A DNA stretch of 64,000 nucleotides from JAAYBF01 sp963716445 (GTDB lineage Bacteria; Actinomycetota; Thermoleophilia; Solirubrobacterales; Thermoleophilaceae): assembly GCA_963716445.1 (NCBI GenBank), contig OY970313.1, positions 1,922,001-1,986,000 on the forward strand, given 5' to 3'. The notes under the pieces are model-generated. The model searched no databases. It was not told the DNA's origin and saw only the letters and a program-made list of their open reading frames with translations. Shown here piece after piece: positions 40,432-48,378 of this stretch (within the stretch, counting starts at the first letter, position 1; each line of letters begins with the position of its first letter). The position numbers and the translations under genes were made by a program.

Positions 40432-42089
40432 GCCGCCACCTCGTGCGGGACGGCGCCGGCCGCCACGCCGGCGCGCCGCACCAGGCAGCGCCCGATCGCC
40501 AGCGCGTCGACCGGCGCCGAGCCGAAGCACTCGAGCGCGTCGCGCGGGTGATCGACCATCGGCCGGCCGGCGGTGTTGAGGCTCGTGTTGACGACCACCG
40601 GCACGCCGGTCCGGCGCTCGAACGCGTCGAGCATCCGCGCCAGCAGGGGCTCGCGCTCACGATCCACCGTCTGCACCCGCGCGCTGCCGTCGACGTGGAC
40701 GACCGCCGGAATGCGGTCGCGCCACTGCTCGCGCACGTCGTGGGTGAACAGCATGTAGGGGCTCGGGATCGCTCCCTCGAAGATCTCCGACGCCCGCTCG
40801 AGCAGCACCATCGGCGCGACCGGGCGGAACTGCTCGCGTCCCTTGATGTCGTTGAGCCGCTCGAGGTTGCCGGCGTCGCGCGGGTCGGCGAGCAGGCTGC
40901 GGTGGCCGAGCGCACGCGGGCCGAGCTCCGCGCGACCCTGGAACCACGCCACGACGTCGCCGAGCGCGAGCGCCTCGGCGACCTCGTCGGCGAGATCGTC
41001 GGGCCGGGCGTGCGGGAGGGCGGCGGTGGCGAGCATCGCCTCGATCAGGTCGTCGGAGAAGCCGCGGCCGAGGTCGGCGCCCTCGATCGGCACGACGTCG
41101 TCGCCGAGCCGTGCCGCGACGGCCATCGCCGCGCCGAGGGCGGTGCCCGCGTCGCCGGCCGCCGGCTGGACCCAGACGTCCTCGAACGGGCTCTGCTCGA
41201 GCAGCCTCTGATTGGCGACGCAGTTGAGCGCCACGCCGCCGGCCATCGTCAGCGCGCGCTCCCCGGTGCGCTGGTGGAGGAAGGCCGCGAGCTCGAGCAG
41301 CACCTCCTCGAGCCGGCGCTGGACGCTCGACGCGAGGTCGGCGTGTGCGCGCCCGAGCCGCTCGCCCGCTCGCAGCGGCGAAGCCATCTCTGCGAAGTCG
41401 ATCGGCGCGACGCGAAACCCGCCCCGTCCGTCGGTGACGACGAGGCGGCGCAGGTCGTCGAGCCAGGTCGGCTCGCCGTAGGAGGCGAGCGCCATCACCT
41501 TGTACTCGTCGGAGGAGCGGTGAAATCCGAGGTGGGCGGTGAGATCCTCGTAGAGCAGCCCGAGCGAGTGCGGCAGCGCCTGCGCCGCTATCGGCTCGAT
41601 CTCGCCCCCGCGTCCGCGCGCGAGCAACAGCGACGCCCGCTCCCCGCGGCCGTCCGCCACCAGGACGGCCGAGCGGTCGTGCGGCGACGCGATGTGCGCC
41701 GATGCGGCGTGAGCGACGTGGTGGGCGACGAACCGCACCCGCGCCGGGTCGAGACCGGGAAGCGCCGTTGCCAGGAAGCGCGGCGCACGGGTGACGTAGA
41801 GGGTCCGGAGCTCCTCCCAGTCGTCCGTGCCGGGGTCGGTCGGCGCGAGTGCCAGCTCGGGGTCGTAGGAGTACGCGACCGCGTCGAGATCCTCGGGCCG
41901 AAGCCCGGCCGCCTCCAGGCACCAGCGCATCGACTGCTCCGGCAGCTCCCAGGTCGAGAACGCCACCGGCGGCTTGCCGTGCTTGCGCCGGCTGAAGCGC
42001 TCCTCCTCGGCGGCCGCCAGCGTCACGCCGTCGACTACCAGCGCGGCGGCGGGGTCGTGGAAGACGGCGTTCACTCCCAGCACCTTCAT
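40428..42089 (-). CDS. NodU/CmcH-family O-carbamoyltransferase
   Basis: The 553-aa enzyme has the N-terminal LGVNAVFHDPAAALVVDG (Kae1-like fold), the metal-binding HHVAHAASAH, GGVALNCVANQRLL and a C-terminal YrdC-like part with FRPVAPMVLLE and VVNTSLNTAGRPMVD. Relatives (NodU, TobZ, CmcH) transfer a carbamoyl group from carbamoyl phosphate via carbamoyl-AMP to a sugar hydroxyl. It is the first gene of the operon, with AAAGG before the ATG at 42089. Its substrate is probably the heptose-containing glycan made by the downstream genes. Confidence 0.92.
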   Translation of the reverse strand: MKVLGVNAVFHDPAAALVVDGVTLAAAEEERFSRRKHGKPPVAFSTWELPEQSMRWCLEAAGLRPEDLDAVAYSYDPELALAPTDPGTDDWEELRTLYVTRAPRFLATALPGLDPARVRFVAHHVAHAASAHIASPHDRSAVLVADGRGERASLLLARGRGGEIEPIAAQALPHSLGLLYEDLTAHLGFHRSSDEYKVMALASYGEPTWLDDLRRLVVTDGRGGFRVAPIDFAEMASPLRAGERLGRAHADLASSVQRRLEEVLLELAAFLHQRTGERALTMAGGVALNCVANQRLLEQSPFEDVWVQPAAGDAGTALGAAMAVAARLGDDVVPIEGADLGRGFSDDLIEAMLATAALPHARPDDLADEVAEALALGDVVAWFQGRAELGPRALGHRSLLADPRDAGNLERLNDIKGREQFRPVAPMVLLERASEIFEGAIPSPYMLFTHDVREQWRDRIPAVVHVDGSARVQTVDREREPLLARMLDAFERRTGVPVVVNTSLNTAGRPMVDHPRDALECFGSAPVDALAIGRCLVRRAGVAAGAVPHEVAA

Positions 42090-42224
42090 CTCGAATCGCC
42101 TTTCCGAGCCCTTGCGAACCGCCTTAGGAGATGTGCCGAGAAGCGCTTCCCGGGCGTCACTGCTCCAAACCGCTTTCTTCCGACGCCGTTTGCGCCGGTC
42201 GCGACCGGATATCTCTGGAGTTGG
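42090..42224. promoter_or_regulatory. Divergent control region of the heptose glycan genes
   Basis: This 135-base gap is the only space from which the minus-strand operon and the plus-strand family-9 gene can be transcribed. It is less GC-rich than its neighbours. I cannot assign exact -35/-10 boxes and see no strong dyad. Confidence 0.4.
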
Positions 42225-43379
42225 ATGGAGGCGAAGGTGGACGCGTGGGACGGGCTGCGGCGGCTCCTCTGCGTCCGTCTCGACACGATCGGCGACGTGC
42301 TGATGACGACTCCGGCGCTGCGCGCTCTACGCGACCGGTGCCCGGATCGCCAGATCGCGATGCTGACGTCGCGAGCCGGCGCCCGGGCGGCCGCGCTGGT
42401 GCCCGAGATCGACCGCACGATCGCCTACGACGCGCCCTGGATGAAGGCGCCGGCGCGCGACTCGTCGCCGTGGCGCGACTGCGCGACCGTCGAGCAGCTA
42501 CGGGCGGGGGGCTTCGACGGAGCGGTGATCTTCACCAGCTACAGCCAGAGCCCCTTGCCGGCTGCGCTGACCTGTCACCTGGCCGGAATCCCGCGCGTCC
42601 TCGCGTATTGCCGTGAGAACCCGTACCGGCTGATCGCCGACTGGATGCGCGAGCCGGAGCCGGAGCAGGGCATCCGCCACGAGGTGCGCCGGCAGCTCGA
42701 CCTGGTGGCGTCGGTCGGCGCGACCACCGACCGCACCCAGCTCTCCCTGCACGTGCCGCCGAAGGCAGCGGCTGGCGCGCTACGCGCCCTGCGCGCGGCC
42801 GGGCACGACCCCAACCGGCCGTGGCTGCTCGTCCAGCCCGGGGCGACGGCGCAGTCGCGGCGCTACCCGATCGAGCACTACGCGGAGGCGATGCGGCGGT
42901 TGGCCGACGAGATCGGCTTCAGGATCGTCGTCAGCGGCCAGGAGAGCGAGCGCGAGCTCGTCCACGCCCTCGCCGGCGCGCTTGGCGACAGCGCCGTCCC
43001 GCTCGCCGGGGCGCTCTCCTTCGCCGAACTCTGCGGGCTGATCGCCGCCGCTCCGTTGCTGATCTGCGGCAACACCGGTCCCGCGCATGTGGCCGCGGCG
43101 GTCGGCACGCCGGTCGTCGTCCTCTATGCGCTGACGAACCCCCAGCACACGCCCTGGCAATCGCCGTCGCGCGTCCTGACCCATGACGTGCAATGCCGCT
43201 GGTGCTTGAGCAGCGTCTGTCGCGAGGGCCACCACGCCTGCCTGCGACGGATTCCCCCCGGCGACGTGGTCGAGGCGGCGCTCGAGCTGCTGTCCGCCGC
43301 GCCGCCGGCGGCGCGACTGGCCGCCCCGCCGGCGCTGCGGTCGGCGGATCAGACCGCTCTCGGGCTCGCGGCGCCGTAG
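42225..43379 (+). CDS. Family 9 glycosyltransferase, second heptosyltransferase-like enzyme
   Basis: The 384-aa GT-B protein has LCVRLDTIGDVLMTTPALRAL, VQPGATAQSRRYPIEHYAEAM and CGNTGPAHVAAAVGTPVVVLYAL (shown in part). In the donor motif Asn replaces the usual Asp (GNTGPAH versus GDTGxxH), a known variant. A Cys-rich C-terminus (CRWCLSSVCREGHHACLRRIP) resembles that of many family-9 enzymes and may bind metal or stabilise the fold. TGGAG precedes the ATG at 42225. It is transcribed away from the carbamoyltransferase operon and probably adds a heptose in the same pathway. Confidence 0.88.
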   Translation: MEAKVDAWDGLRRLLCVRLDTIGDVLMTTPALRALRDRCPDRQIAMLTSRAGARAAALVPEIDRTIAYDAPWMKAPARDSSPWRDCATVEQLRAGGFDGAVIFTSYSQSPLPAALTCHLAGIPRVLAYCRENPYRLIADWMREPEPEQGIRHEVRRQLDLVASVGATTDRTQLSLHVPPKAAAGALRALRAAGHDPNRPWLLVQPGATAQSRRYPIEHYAEAMRRLADEIGFRIVVSGQESERELVHALAGALGDSAVPLAGALSFAELCGLIAAAPLLICGNTGPAHVAAAVGTPVVVLYALTNPQHTPWQSPSRVLTHDVQCRWCLSSVCREGHHACLRRIPPGDVVEAALELLSAAPPAARLAAPPALRSADQTALGLAAP

Positions 43380-43798
43380 CGACGGGGATCCGACGCGAGC
43401 CCGGCGAGGATGCCGGCGACCGCGATGGCGATGTGGAGGATGTTGTCCGCGCCGTTGACCGGCAACAGCCCGAAGACGTCGTTGCCGTCGACGATCCCCC
43501 AGATCGTCACGAGCAGGTAGACCGTCCCGAAGCCGAGCGCGTACGCCCGCGCCCCGGGCCGGCTGCCGGCGAGCGCGAGGCCGAGCGCGCCTGATGCGAG
43601 GTGGACGACGTTGTGCCAGCCGTTGACCTCGAAGACGATCAGCTCGTCGCCCTGCACGTCGGAGCCGAGGTCCCCGAACGACGAGTCGGCGAAGAAGCCC
43701 GCGATTCCCGCGACCAGCAGCGTGATCCCGAAGACCAGCGCATAGATCTGCGCCGGCGTGCGATCGCCGCGATCGGTCGTGGTGTCTCGTGCAGCCAT
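43349..43798 (-). CDS. DUF4383-type membrane protein
   Basis: The 149-aa protein has four hydrophobic helices with VNGWHNVVHLASGALGLAL and VNGADNILHIAIAVAGIL, the repeated N-x-x-H pattern of DUF4383 proteins in actinobacteria. Function unknown. It converges on the family-9 gene with a 31-base overlap. Confidence 0.8.
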   Translation of the reverse strand: MAARDTTTDRGDRTPAQIYALVFGITLLVAGIAGFFADSSFGDLGSDVQGDELIVFEVNGWHNVVHLASGALGLALAGSRPGARAYALGFGTVYLLVTIWGIVDGNDVFGLLPVNGADNILHIAIAVAGILAGLASDPRRYGAASPRAV

Positions 43799-43888
43799 CG
43801 TGCCTCCTCCTACCGTAGGTCCGTGACGAACCGGATATCCAGAGGAGCGACCTCGGAAACCAATCGCCCCTCGCCCGGCGTCCGGCGC

Positions 43889-44143
43889 TCAGTCGCGCTC
43901 GTACAGAGTCTGGCGGTCGCGCTCGGTGAACTCGACCTCCTGGGCCGGAGTGCCGCGCTCCTTCTGGCTCCTGAAGTCGCGCAGCTCGCGCGACGCGCCG
44001 CGTCGTCGCCTGAACTGCGCGACGGCGAAGCCGGCGAGGAACACCAGCACCAGCGGTATCGCGTAGATCGGGGTCCAGAACGCGAAGCCGAACAGCAGCA
44101 GCGACAGCACGAAGGCGACCGCGGCGACGGTGAGCGGCGTCAC
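43889..44143 (-). CDS. Small two-helix membrane protein (84 aa)
   Basis: The 84-aa protein has two adjacent hydrophobic segments (VAAVAFVLSLLLFGFAF and IYAIPLVLVFLAGFAV) followed by a charged cytoplasmic-type tail (RRRRGASRELRDFRSQKER). No family is recognised. It overlaps the upstream gene by 4 bases, so it is in an operon with the 183-aa membrane protein. Confidence 0.65.
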   Translation of the reverse strand: MTPLTVAAVAFVLSLLLFGFAFWTPIYAIPLVLVFLAGFAVAQFRRRRGASRELRDFRSQKERGTPAQEVEFTERDRQTLYERD

Positions 44144-44691
44144 GACGGGCCTGTCCCGGCGTCGCGCGGCGGGCTCGTGTCGGCCGGGCGGCTGCGCGGC
44201 GAGGGCGTGACGTCGGTCTGCTGCTCGCGGGCCTGGGCGGCGCCGTCGTCATCGGAGTCCTCGGCGGCCACCCGGACGGCGTGGTTCAGGGCTCCGTCCG
44301 GGTCGCTGACGCCGCGCGCCTCGAGCGCGGCAGCGGTCCGCGGGTCGGCGCTCTCGACCTGCGACGCGAAGCGCAACGCGGTCGCCACCACGACGACCGT
44401 CCCGACGCCGTGCAGGACCAGCGCGACGAGCAGGAAGAGCCAGCTGCCGGTGATCAAGGCGATCACGGCTCCCACGATCAGGGCCACGAAGAAGCTGATC
44501 GCGATCAGTGGTCGCGCCTCGTTGAGGGCTCCCGCGACGGTCTGGGGCCGGTCGCCGTCGATCGCCTGGTCGAGGGCGCCCTTGCGCTCCGCCCGCGCGG
44601 CGGCGTCGTCGCCGACCGCCTCGCTCAGCTCCTCGCGCAGCGCGTCGCGCGCCTCGTCGCGAGCGCGCGCTCGGTCCTGACCTGGGTCCAT
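44140..44691 (-). CDS. Membrane protein with charged flanks (183 aa)
   Basis: The 183-aa protein has an acidic/basic N-terminal helix (DRARARDEARDALREELSEAVG), two central membrane segments (PLIAISFFVALIVGAVIALI and WLFLLVALVLHGVGTVVVVA) and a disordered C-terminal tail of about 60 residues rich in Asp, Ser and Pro. No family recognised. ATG 44691 was chosen as the first codon inside the well-formed frame. Confidence 0.6.
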   Translation of the reverse strand: MDPGQDRARARDEARDALREELSEAVGDDAAARAERKGALDQAIDGDRPQTVAGALNEARPLIAISFFVALIVGAVIALITGSWLFLLVALVLHGVGTVVVVATALRFASQVESADPRTAAALEARGVSDPDGALNHAVRVAAEDSDDDGAAQAREQQTDVTPSPRSRPADTSPPRDAGTGPS

Positions 44692-44728
44692 GAGGGTGGC
44701 CGTACCCGCGGGCGACACCGCGAAACGC

Positions 44729-45391
44729 TCAGAGCCTGCTCGCGACCGTCGCCAGGTCGGCCACCATCATCTCCCTCATCTCGCGCCGCTCGGCGTCGCC
44801 GCGCGCGCGCAGGATCGCCGAGGGATGGATCGTCGCCGTGACAACCGGCGCCAACGGCGACTCCACGAGCTCGCCGTGCTGCCTGGTCACGCGGTAGTCG
44901 CGGCCCAGCAGTCCCTGCGCCGCTGTGGCTCCGAGCGCCACCAGCGCGCGCGGCTGGAGCAGGTCGAGCTCGCGCTCGAGCCACGGCAGGCAGGCGCCGA
45001 CCTCGGTGAAGGTCGGCTTGTCGTGGATCCGGCGCTTGCCGCGCTCGCGGAACTTGAAGTGCTTGACGGCGTTGGTGACGTCGGCGCCTTCGTCGCGGTC
45101 GATCCCGGCGGCGTCGAGCACGCGGTCGAGCTCGCGTCCGGCCGGTCCCACGAACGGATGGCCCTCGACGTCCTCCTTGTCGCCCGGCTGCTCGCCGACG
45201 AGCACTACGCGAGCGGCGAGCGGTCCCTCGCCGAAGACCGCCTGCGTGGTCCCCTGCCAGAGCGGGCAGCCGCGGCAGTCCTGGACCGCCGCGGCGAGCT
45301 TGCCCCAGCCGGCCCGCGGCGAGGGCAGGAACGGCGTCGCGTCCATCGGCTCCTCGCCCATCGCGCGAGGGCTCTGCGACGAACGGGTCAT
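44729..45391 (-). CDS. udgX: UdgX-type uracil-DNA glycosylase
   Basis: The 220-aa protein belongs to the family-4-like uracil-DNA glycosylases and carries the UdgX hallmarks: GEQPGD at 66-71 and KRRIH at 119-123, the loop whose His forms a covalent bond with the abasic deoxyribose in the Mycobacterium enzyme. CRGC (39-42) and AC at 133-134 supply three Cys expected to bind an iron-sulphur cluster; where family-4 enzymes have a fourth Cys this protein has His111 (NAVKHFK). HPSAIL near the C-terminus is the DNA-intercalating region. Its ATG overlaps the upstream epimerase stop (ATGA). Confidence 0.92.
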   Translation of the reverse strand: MTRSSQSPRAMGEEPMDATPFLPSPRAGWGKLAAAVQDCRGCPLWQGTTQAVFGEGPLAARVVLVGEQPGDKEDVEGHPFVGPAGRELDRVLDAAGIDRDEGADVTNAVKHFKFRERGKRRIHDKPTFTEVGACLPWLERELDLLQPRALVALGATAAQGLLGRDYRVTRQHGELVESPLAPVVTATIHPSAILRARGDAERREMREMMVADLATVASRL

Positions 45392-46437
45392 ACGCGCTTT
45401 CCCACCCCCGTCAGCAGCTCCCTGATCCGCAGCGGTCCGCCGGCCCCCCTTTCGAGCGGCGGCGTCGGGTGGTCGGCGCCGTCGCGCATCCCGTCGAGCA
45501 GCTCGATCAGCGCCTCGTCGGCGCCGCGACTCGGTTGCCACCCCAGCTCGGTCCGGGCCCGCCCGGTGTCCATCACCGGCACGCCGAAGGCGAGGTCGAT
45601 CCAGGAGGGCGCCGCGGGCTGCAGTCGCAGCCGCCAGGAGACGTCGGCGGCCGCACGCAGCACCCCCGGGCCGACGCGAACCGGCTTCGCGCCCAGCGCG
45701 TCGGCGAGCGCCTGCGGGTCGAGCACCGGCTCGGCGGCGATGTTGAAGGCGCCCCGAACGTCGCCGACCGCGGCCAGCCTGTAGGCCTCGCCGACGTCGA
45801 GCGAATGGACCGCCTGGAAGACCAGTCGCTCGGCGTTCGGCACGACCGGGATCAGCGTCCGGCGCACGAGCGGGTTCGGCAGCAGCGGCCCGGCGAACAG
45901 CCGCCTGATCCCCGACGCCGCCTCGCGCTTGAAGATCAGCCCGGGACGCAGCCGCACGACCCGAACGGCGGGCGCCTCGTGCTCGAGCCGGTCGAGCAGC
46001 CGCTCGGTCGCAGCCTTCTGGCGCGAGTAGTAGGAGCTCGGGATGCCCTCGGTCGGCCAGCTCTCCGCCACCGGACGGTCTTTCGGCCCGGGCGAGTAGG
46101 CCCCGACCGACGAGGCGTAGACGAGCGCCGGGACCCCGGCCGCCGCGACCGCGTGGAAGACGCGGGCGCTGCCCTCGACGTTCACCTTCTGCAACACGCC
46201 CTGGTCGCGCGATGGCTGGATCAGCCAGGCGAGGTGGACGACGCAGTCGGCCCCGCGGAAGATCGCCGTCAGGTCCGCGTCGACGACGTCGGCCTCGACC
46301 CAGGTGGTCTTCGGCAGGGCGATCCGCGGGCGCCGGCGCGCGAGGCCGACGATCTCCTCGACGGCGGAGTCCGAGATCAGCGCCTGGAGCAGGCTGGTGC
46401 CGACGTTGCCGGTCGCGCCGGTGACGACGATCCGCAT
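45388..46437 (-). CDS. NAD-dependent epimerase/dehydratase-family protein
   Basis: The 349-aa extended SDR has VTGATGNVGTSLLQAL, a conserved VYASSVGAYSPG (Ser) and the catalytic YYSRQKAATERLL (Tyr/Lys). It resembles bacterial UDP-glucose 4-epimerase-like and 3-beta-HSD-like proteins; the substrate is not evident. The C-terminal region (GWQPSRGADEALIELLDGM) is typical of the family. It is coupled to udgX, an association with no obvious functional link. Confidence 0.82.
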   Translation of the reverse strand: MRIVVTGATGNVGTSLLQALISDSAVEEIVGLARRRPRIALPKTTWVEADVVDADLTAIFRGADCVVHLAWLIQPSRDQGVLQKVNVEGSARVFHAVAAAGVPALVYASSVGAYSPGPKDRPVAESWPTEGIPSSYYSRQKAATERLLDRLEHEAPAVRVVRLRPGLIFKREAASGIRRLFAGPLLPNPLVRRTLIPVVPNAERLVFQAVHSLDVGEAYRLAAVGDVRGAFNIAAEPVLDPQALADALGAKPVRVGPGVLRAAADVSWRLRLQPAAPSWIDLAFGVPVMDTGRARTELGWQPSRGADEALIELLDGMRDGADHPTPPLERGAGGPLRIRELLTGVGKRV

Positions 46438-46445
46438 CGGCGTCC

Positions 46446-46937
46446 CTATCCGCCCGACGCCTCGGCGAATCGCTCGGCGGGAGCGGCGGCGCGTCGGTAG
46501 GTCGCCTGGAGGAAGTCGGACAGCGTCACCGTGGTGAGCAGCACGGCCGCGAGCCGAGTCTCGCGCGGCGCCACCACGAACCCGCCGACGAAGCCCGCGG
46601 CGATCCACACCGACAGGCAGCGCGGGCAGGTCACCAGCTGACCCACGGCGGCACGCATGCCGTCCCCGCGCGCGCGGTCCTCGACCTCGCCCGGCAGGTC
46701 GCCCTCGGCGCGCGGCTCGGCGAACGGAGCCCGCACGAACGCGGCGATCCGATCCTTGGTGATCAGGCGGCTGAGCTTGTGCGTGGCGATCCCGAGCAGC
46801 ACGAGGTCCGGCATGGCGATCCGCTCCGGAAGCCCGCCGTTCGCCCGGCGGGAGGCGACGAACGCCCCGAACCCCGCGGCGAACCCTCCGGCGAGCACCG
46901 CATAGGAGGCGAGCGGTCTCGGTCTCTGCTCGGCCAT
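46446..46937 (-). CDS. DUF1360-family membrane protein
   Basis: The 163-aa protein has an N-terminal membrane helix, DLVLLGIATHKLSRLITKDRI and a later CPRCLSVWIAAGFVGGFVV; these match DUF1360. The paired Cys (CPRC) may bind metal. Function unknown. It is 8 bases upstream of the epimerase gene, so likely in one operon with it and udgX. Confidence 0.8.
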   Translation of the reverse strand: MAEQRPRPLASYAVLAGGFAAGFGAFVASRRANGGLPERIAMPDLVLLGIATHKLSRLITKDRIAAFVRAPFAEPRAEGDLPGEVEDRARGDGMRAAVGQLVTCPRCLSVWIAAGFVGGFVVAPRETRLAAVLLTTVTLSDFLQATYRRAAAPAERFAEASGG

Positions 46938-47044
46938 GCGCGACAGGTGCCCTGGCGCGCCGCCGCGGAAACCCTGGTTGGCCGCTCGCGCATCCGGGGT
47001 ACTCGGATGCCGAGCCCACCCCGACAGCCGCAAGAGGAGGCGAC

Positions 47045-47371
47045 ATGACCGAGCAGCGAGAGAACCCGGACCGCACCAGCGTCGACGAGGAGGCCGAGGC
47101 CGCCGCCGCCGAGGCCGCGAGGATCGGCGGTCCGGACCCGCAGCCTGGGGTCGACCCCGCCGAGCGCCCGCTCTCGGAGAGCGGCGAGGGCTACGCCGAG
47201 GGCTTCGAGGACGCCGAGGACGCGCTACGACGCAACGCCTCGCACGAGGATCGCGGCGCCGACCCGATCGGCGACGCCGGCCGCCCGGAGCCCGACTCGG
47301 ACGAGGCCGGCGCCGAGTACGGCGAGGCCGATCACGCCGGGACGCAGGGGGACGAGGACGCGTTGGATTAG
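47045..47371 (+). CDS. Acidic low-complexity protein (108 aa)
   Basis: The 108-aa protein is very rich in Glu, Asp, Ala and Gly, without predicted membrane or folded domains, and is probably disordered. AGAGGAGG lies before the ATG, a strong ribosome site, supporting it as a real gene. It lies just before the SigB/F-type sigma factor but is separated by 157 bases, so they may not be cotranscribed. Stress-related small acidic proteins of this type occur in actinobacteria, but I cannot name a family. Confidence 0.6.
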   Translation: MTEQRENPDRTSVDEEAEAAAAEAARIGGPDPQPGVDPAERPLSESGEGYAEGFEDAEDALRRNASHEDRGADPIGDAGRPEPDSDEAGAEYGEADHAGTQGDEDALD

Positions 47372-47528
47372 CAGAGGTTGGAGGAGGGTAGTTCTGACAT
47401 AGGCACGCTGCGGAAAGTCGGAGACGTCGTTCCGCCGGGGGCCGGTCAGAATCGCAGAGGGGACCTAGGCAAATCCAGATCGGTTGCCGGGGGATCCAGC
47501 GCACTGCACTTCAGAGCGAGGACTCCCA

Positions 47529-48341
47529 ATGTCACCATCGACCGTCGTCGCAGGACGCATCGCAGGAACCGAGCGCGAGCCGTCCAGCGTCCGCCGTACC
47601 ACGCGTCCCACCAGGGACGAGCGCCTGCTCGCGCGCTACCGCGCGACCGGGGACCTCGGCGCGCGCGAGGAGCTGATCGCACGGCTGATGCCGCTGACGA
47701 AGCGGCTGGCGAGCCGCTACCGCAACTCGGGCGAGAGCCAGGAGGACCTGGAGCAGGTCGCCTGCGTCGGCCTGATCAAGGCCGTCGACCGCTACGAGCC
47801 CGAGGTCGGCCCGCTCGTTCGCTACGCCGTGCCGAACATCCTCGGCGAGCTGCGCCGCCACTTCCGCGACAAGGGCTGGGGCATGCACGTCCCGCGCACC
47901 GTCCAGGAGAACTTCCTGCGCGTCAACGAGGCGACCGAGCGTCTCTCCACTCACCTGCGCCGGACGCCGACCGCGCGCGACATCGCCGAGGCGACCGGGA
48001 TGTCGCTTGAGGAGGTGATCGAGGCGATCGACGCCGGCCGCTCCTACAACCCCGCCGCGCTCGACGCCCCCCAGCCGGGAGACGACTCCGACGGCGCGCG
48101 AGTGCTCGGCGACACGCTCGGATCGGTCGACCGCGGCTACGACTTCGTCGAGCTCGGCCAGGCGATCGCGCCCGCCTTCCGCGTCCTGCCCGAGCGTGAG
48201 CAGCTGATCGTCCACCTGCGCTTCTTCGAGGACCTGACCCAATCCGAGATCGCCGAGCGGGTGGGCATCTCGCAGATGCACGTCTCGCGGCTGCTGCGAC
48301 GGGCTCTCGATCGCCTCAACGCCGCAGTCGAGGCTGCCTGA
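47529..48341 (+). CDS. SigB/SigF-type alternative sigma factor
   Basis: The 270-aa sigma-70 family protein has region 2 (RLASRYRNSGESQEDLEQVACVGLIKAV shown in part), VRYAVPNILGELRRHFRDKGW between regions 2 and 3 (the SigB/F/G hallmark), region 3 (RRTPTARDIAEATGM) and region 4 (LTQSEIAERVGISQMHVSRLLRRAL). It directs general-stress or development-type promoters. Such factors are usually held by an RsbW-like anti-sigma; the HATPase at 31330 is a possible but unlinked partner. ATG 47529 was preferred to upstream codons. Confidence 0.92.
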   Translation: MSPSTVVAGRIAGTEREPSSVRRTTRPTRDERLLARYRATGDLGAREELIARLMPLTKRLASRYRNSGESQEDLEQVACVGLIKAVDRYEPEVGPLVRYAVPNILGELRRHFRDKGWGMHVPRTVQENFLRVNEATERLSTHLRRTPTARDIAEATGMSLEEVIEAIDAGRSYNPAALDAPQPGDDSDGARVLGDTLGSVDRGYDFVELGQAIAPAFRVLPEREQLIVHLRFFEDLTQSEIAERVGISQMHVSRLLRRALDRLNAAVEAA

Positions 48342-48378
48342 GGGCGGCTGGGCCCAGCCGTCCCGCCGTCCGCGCGCC

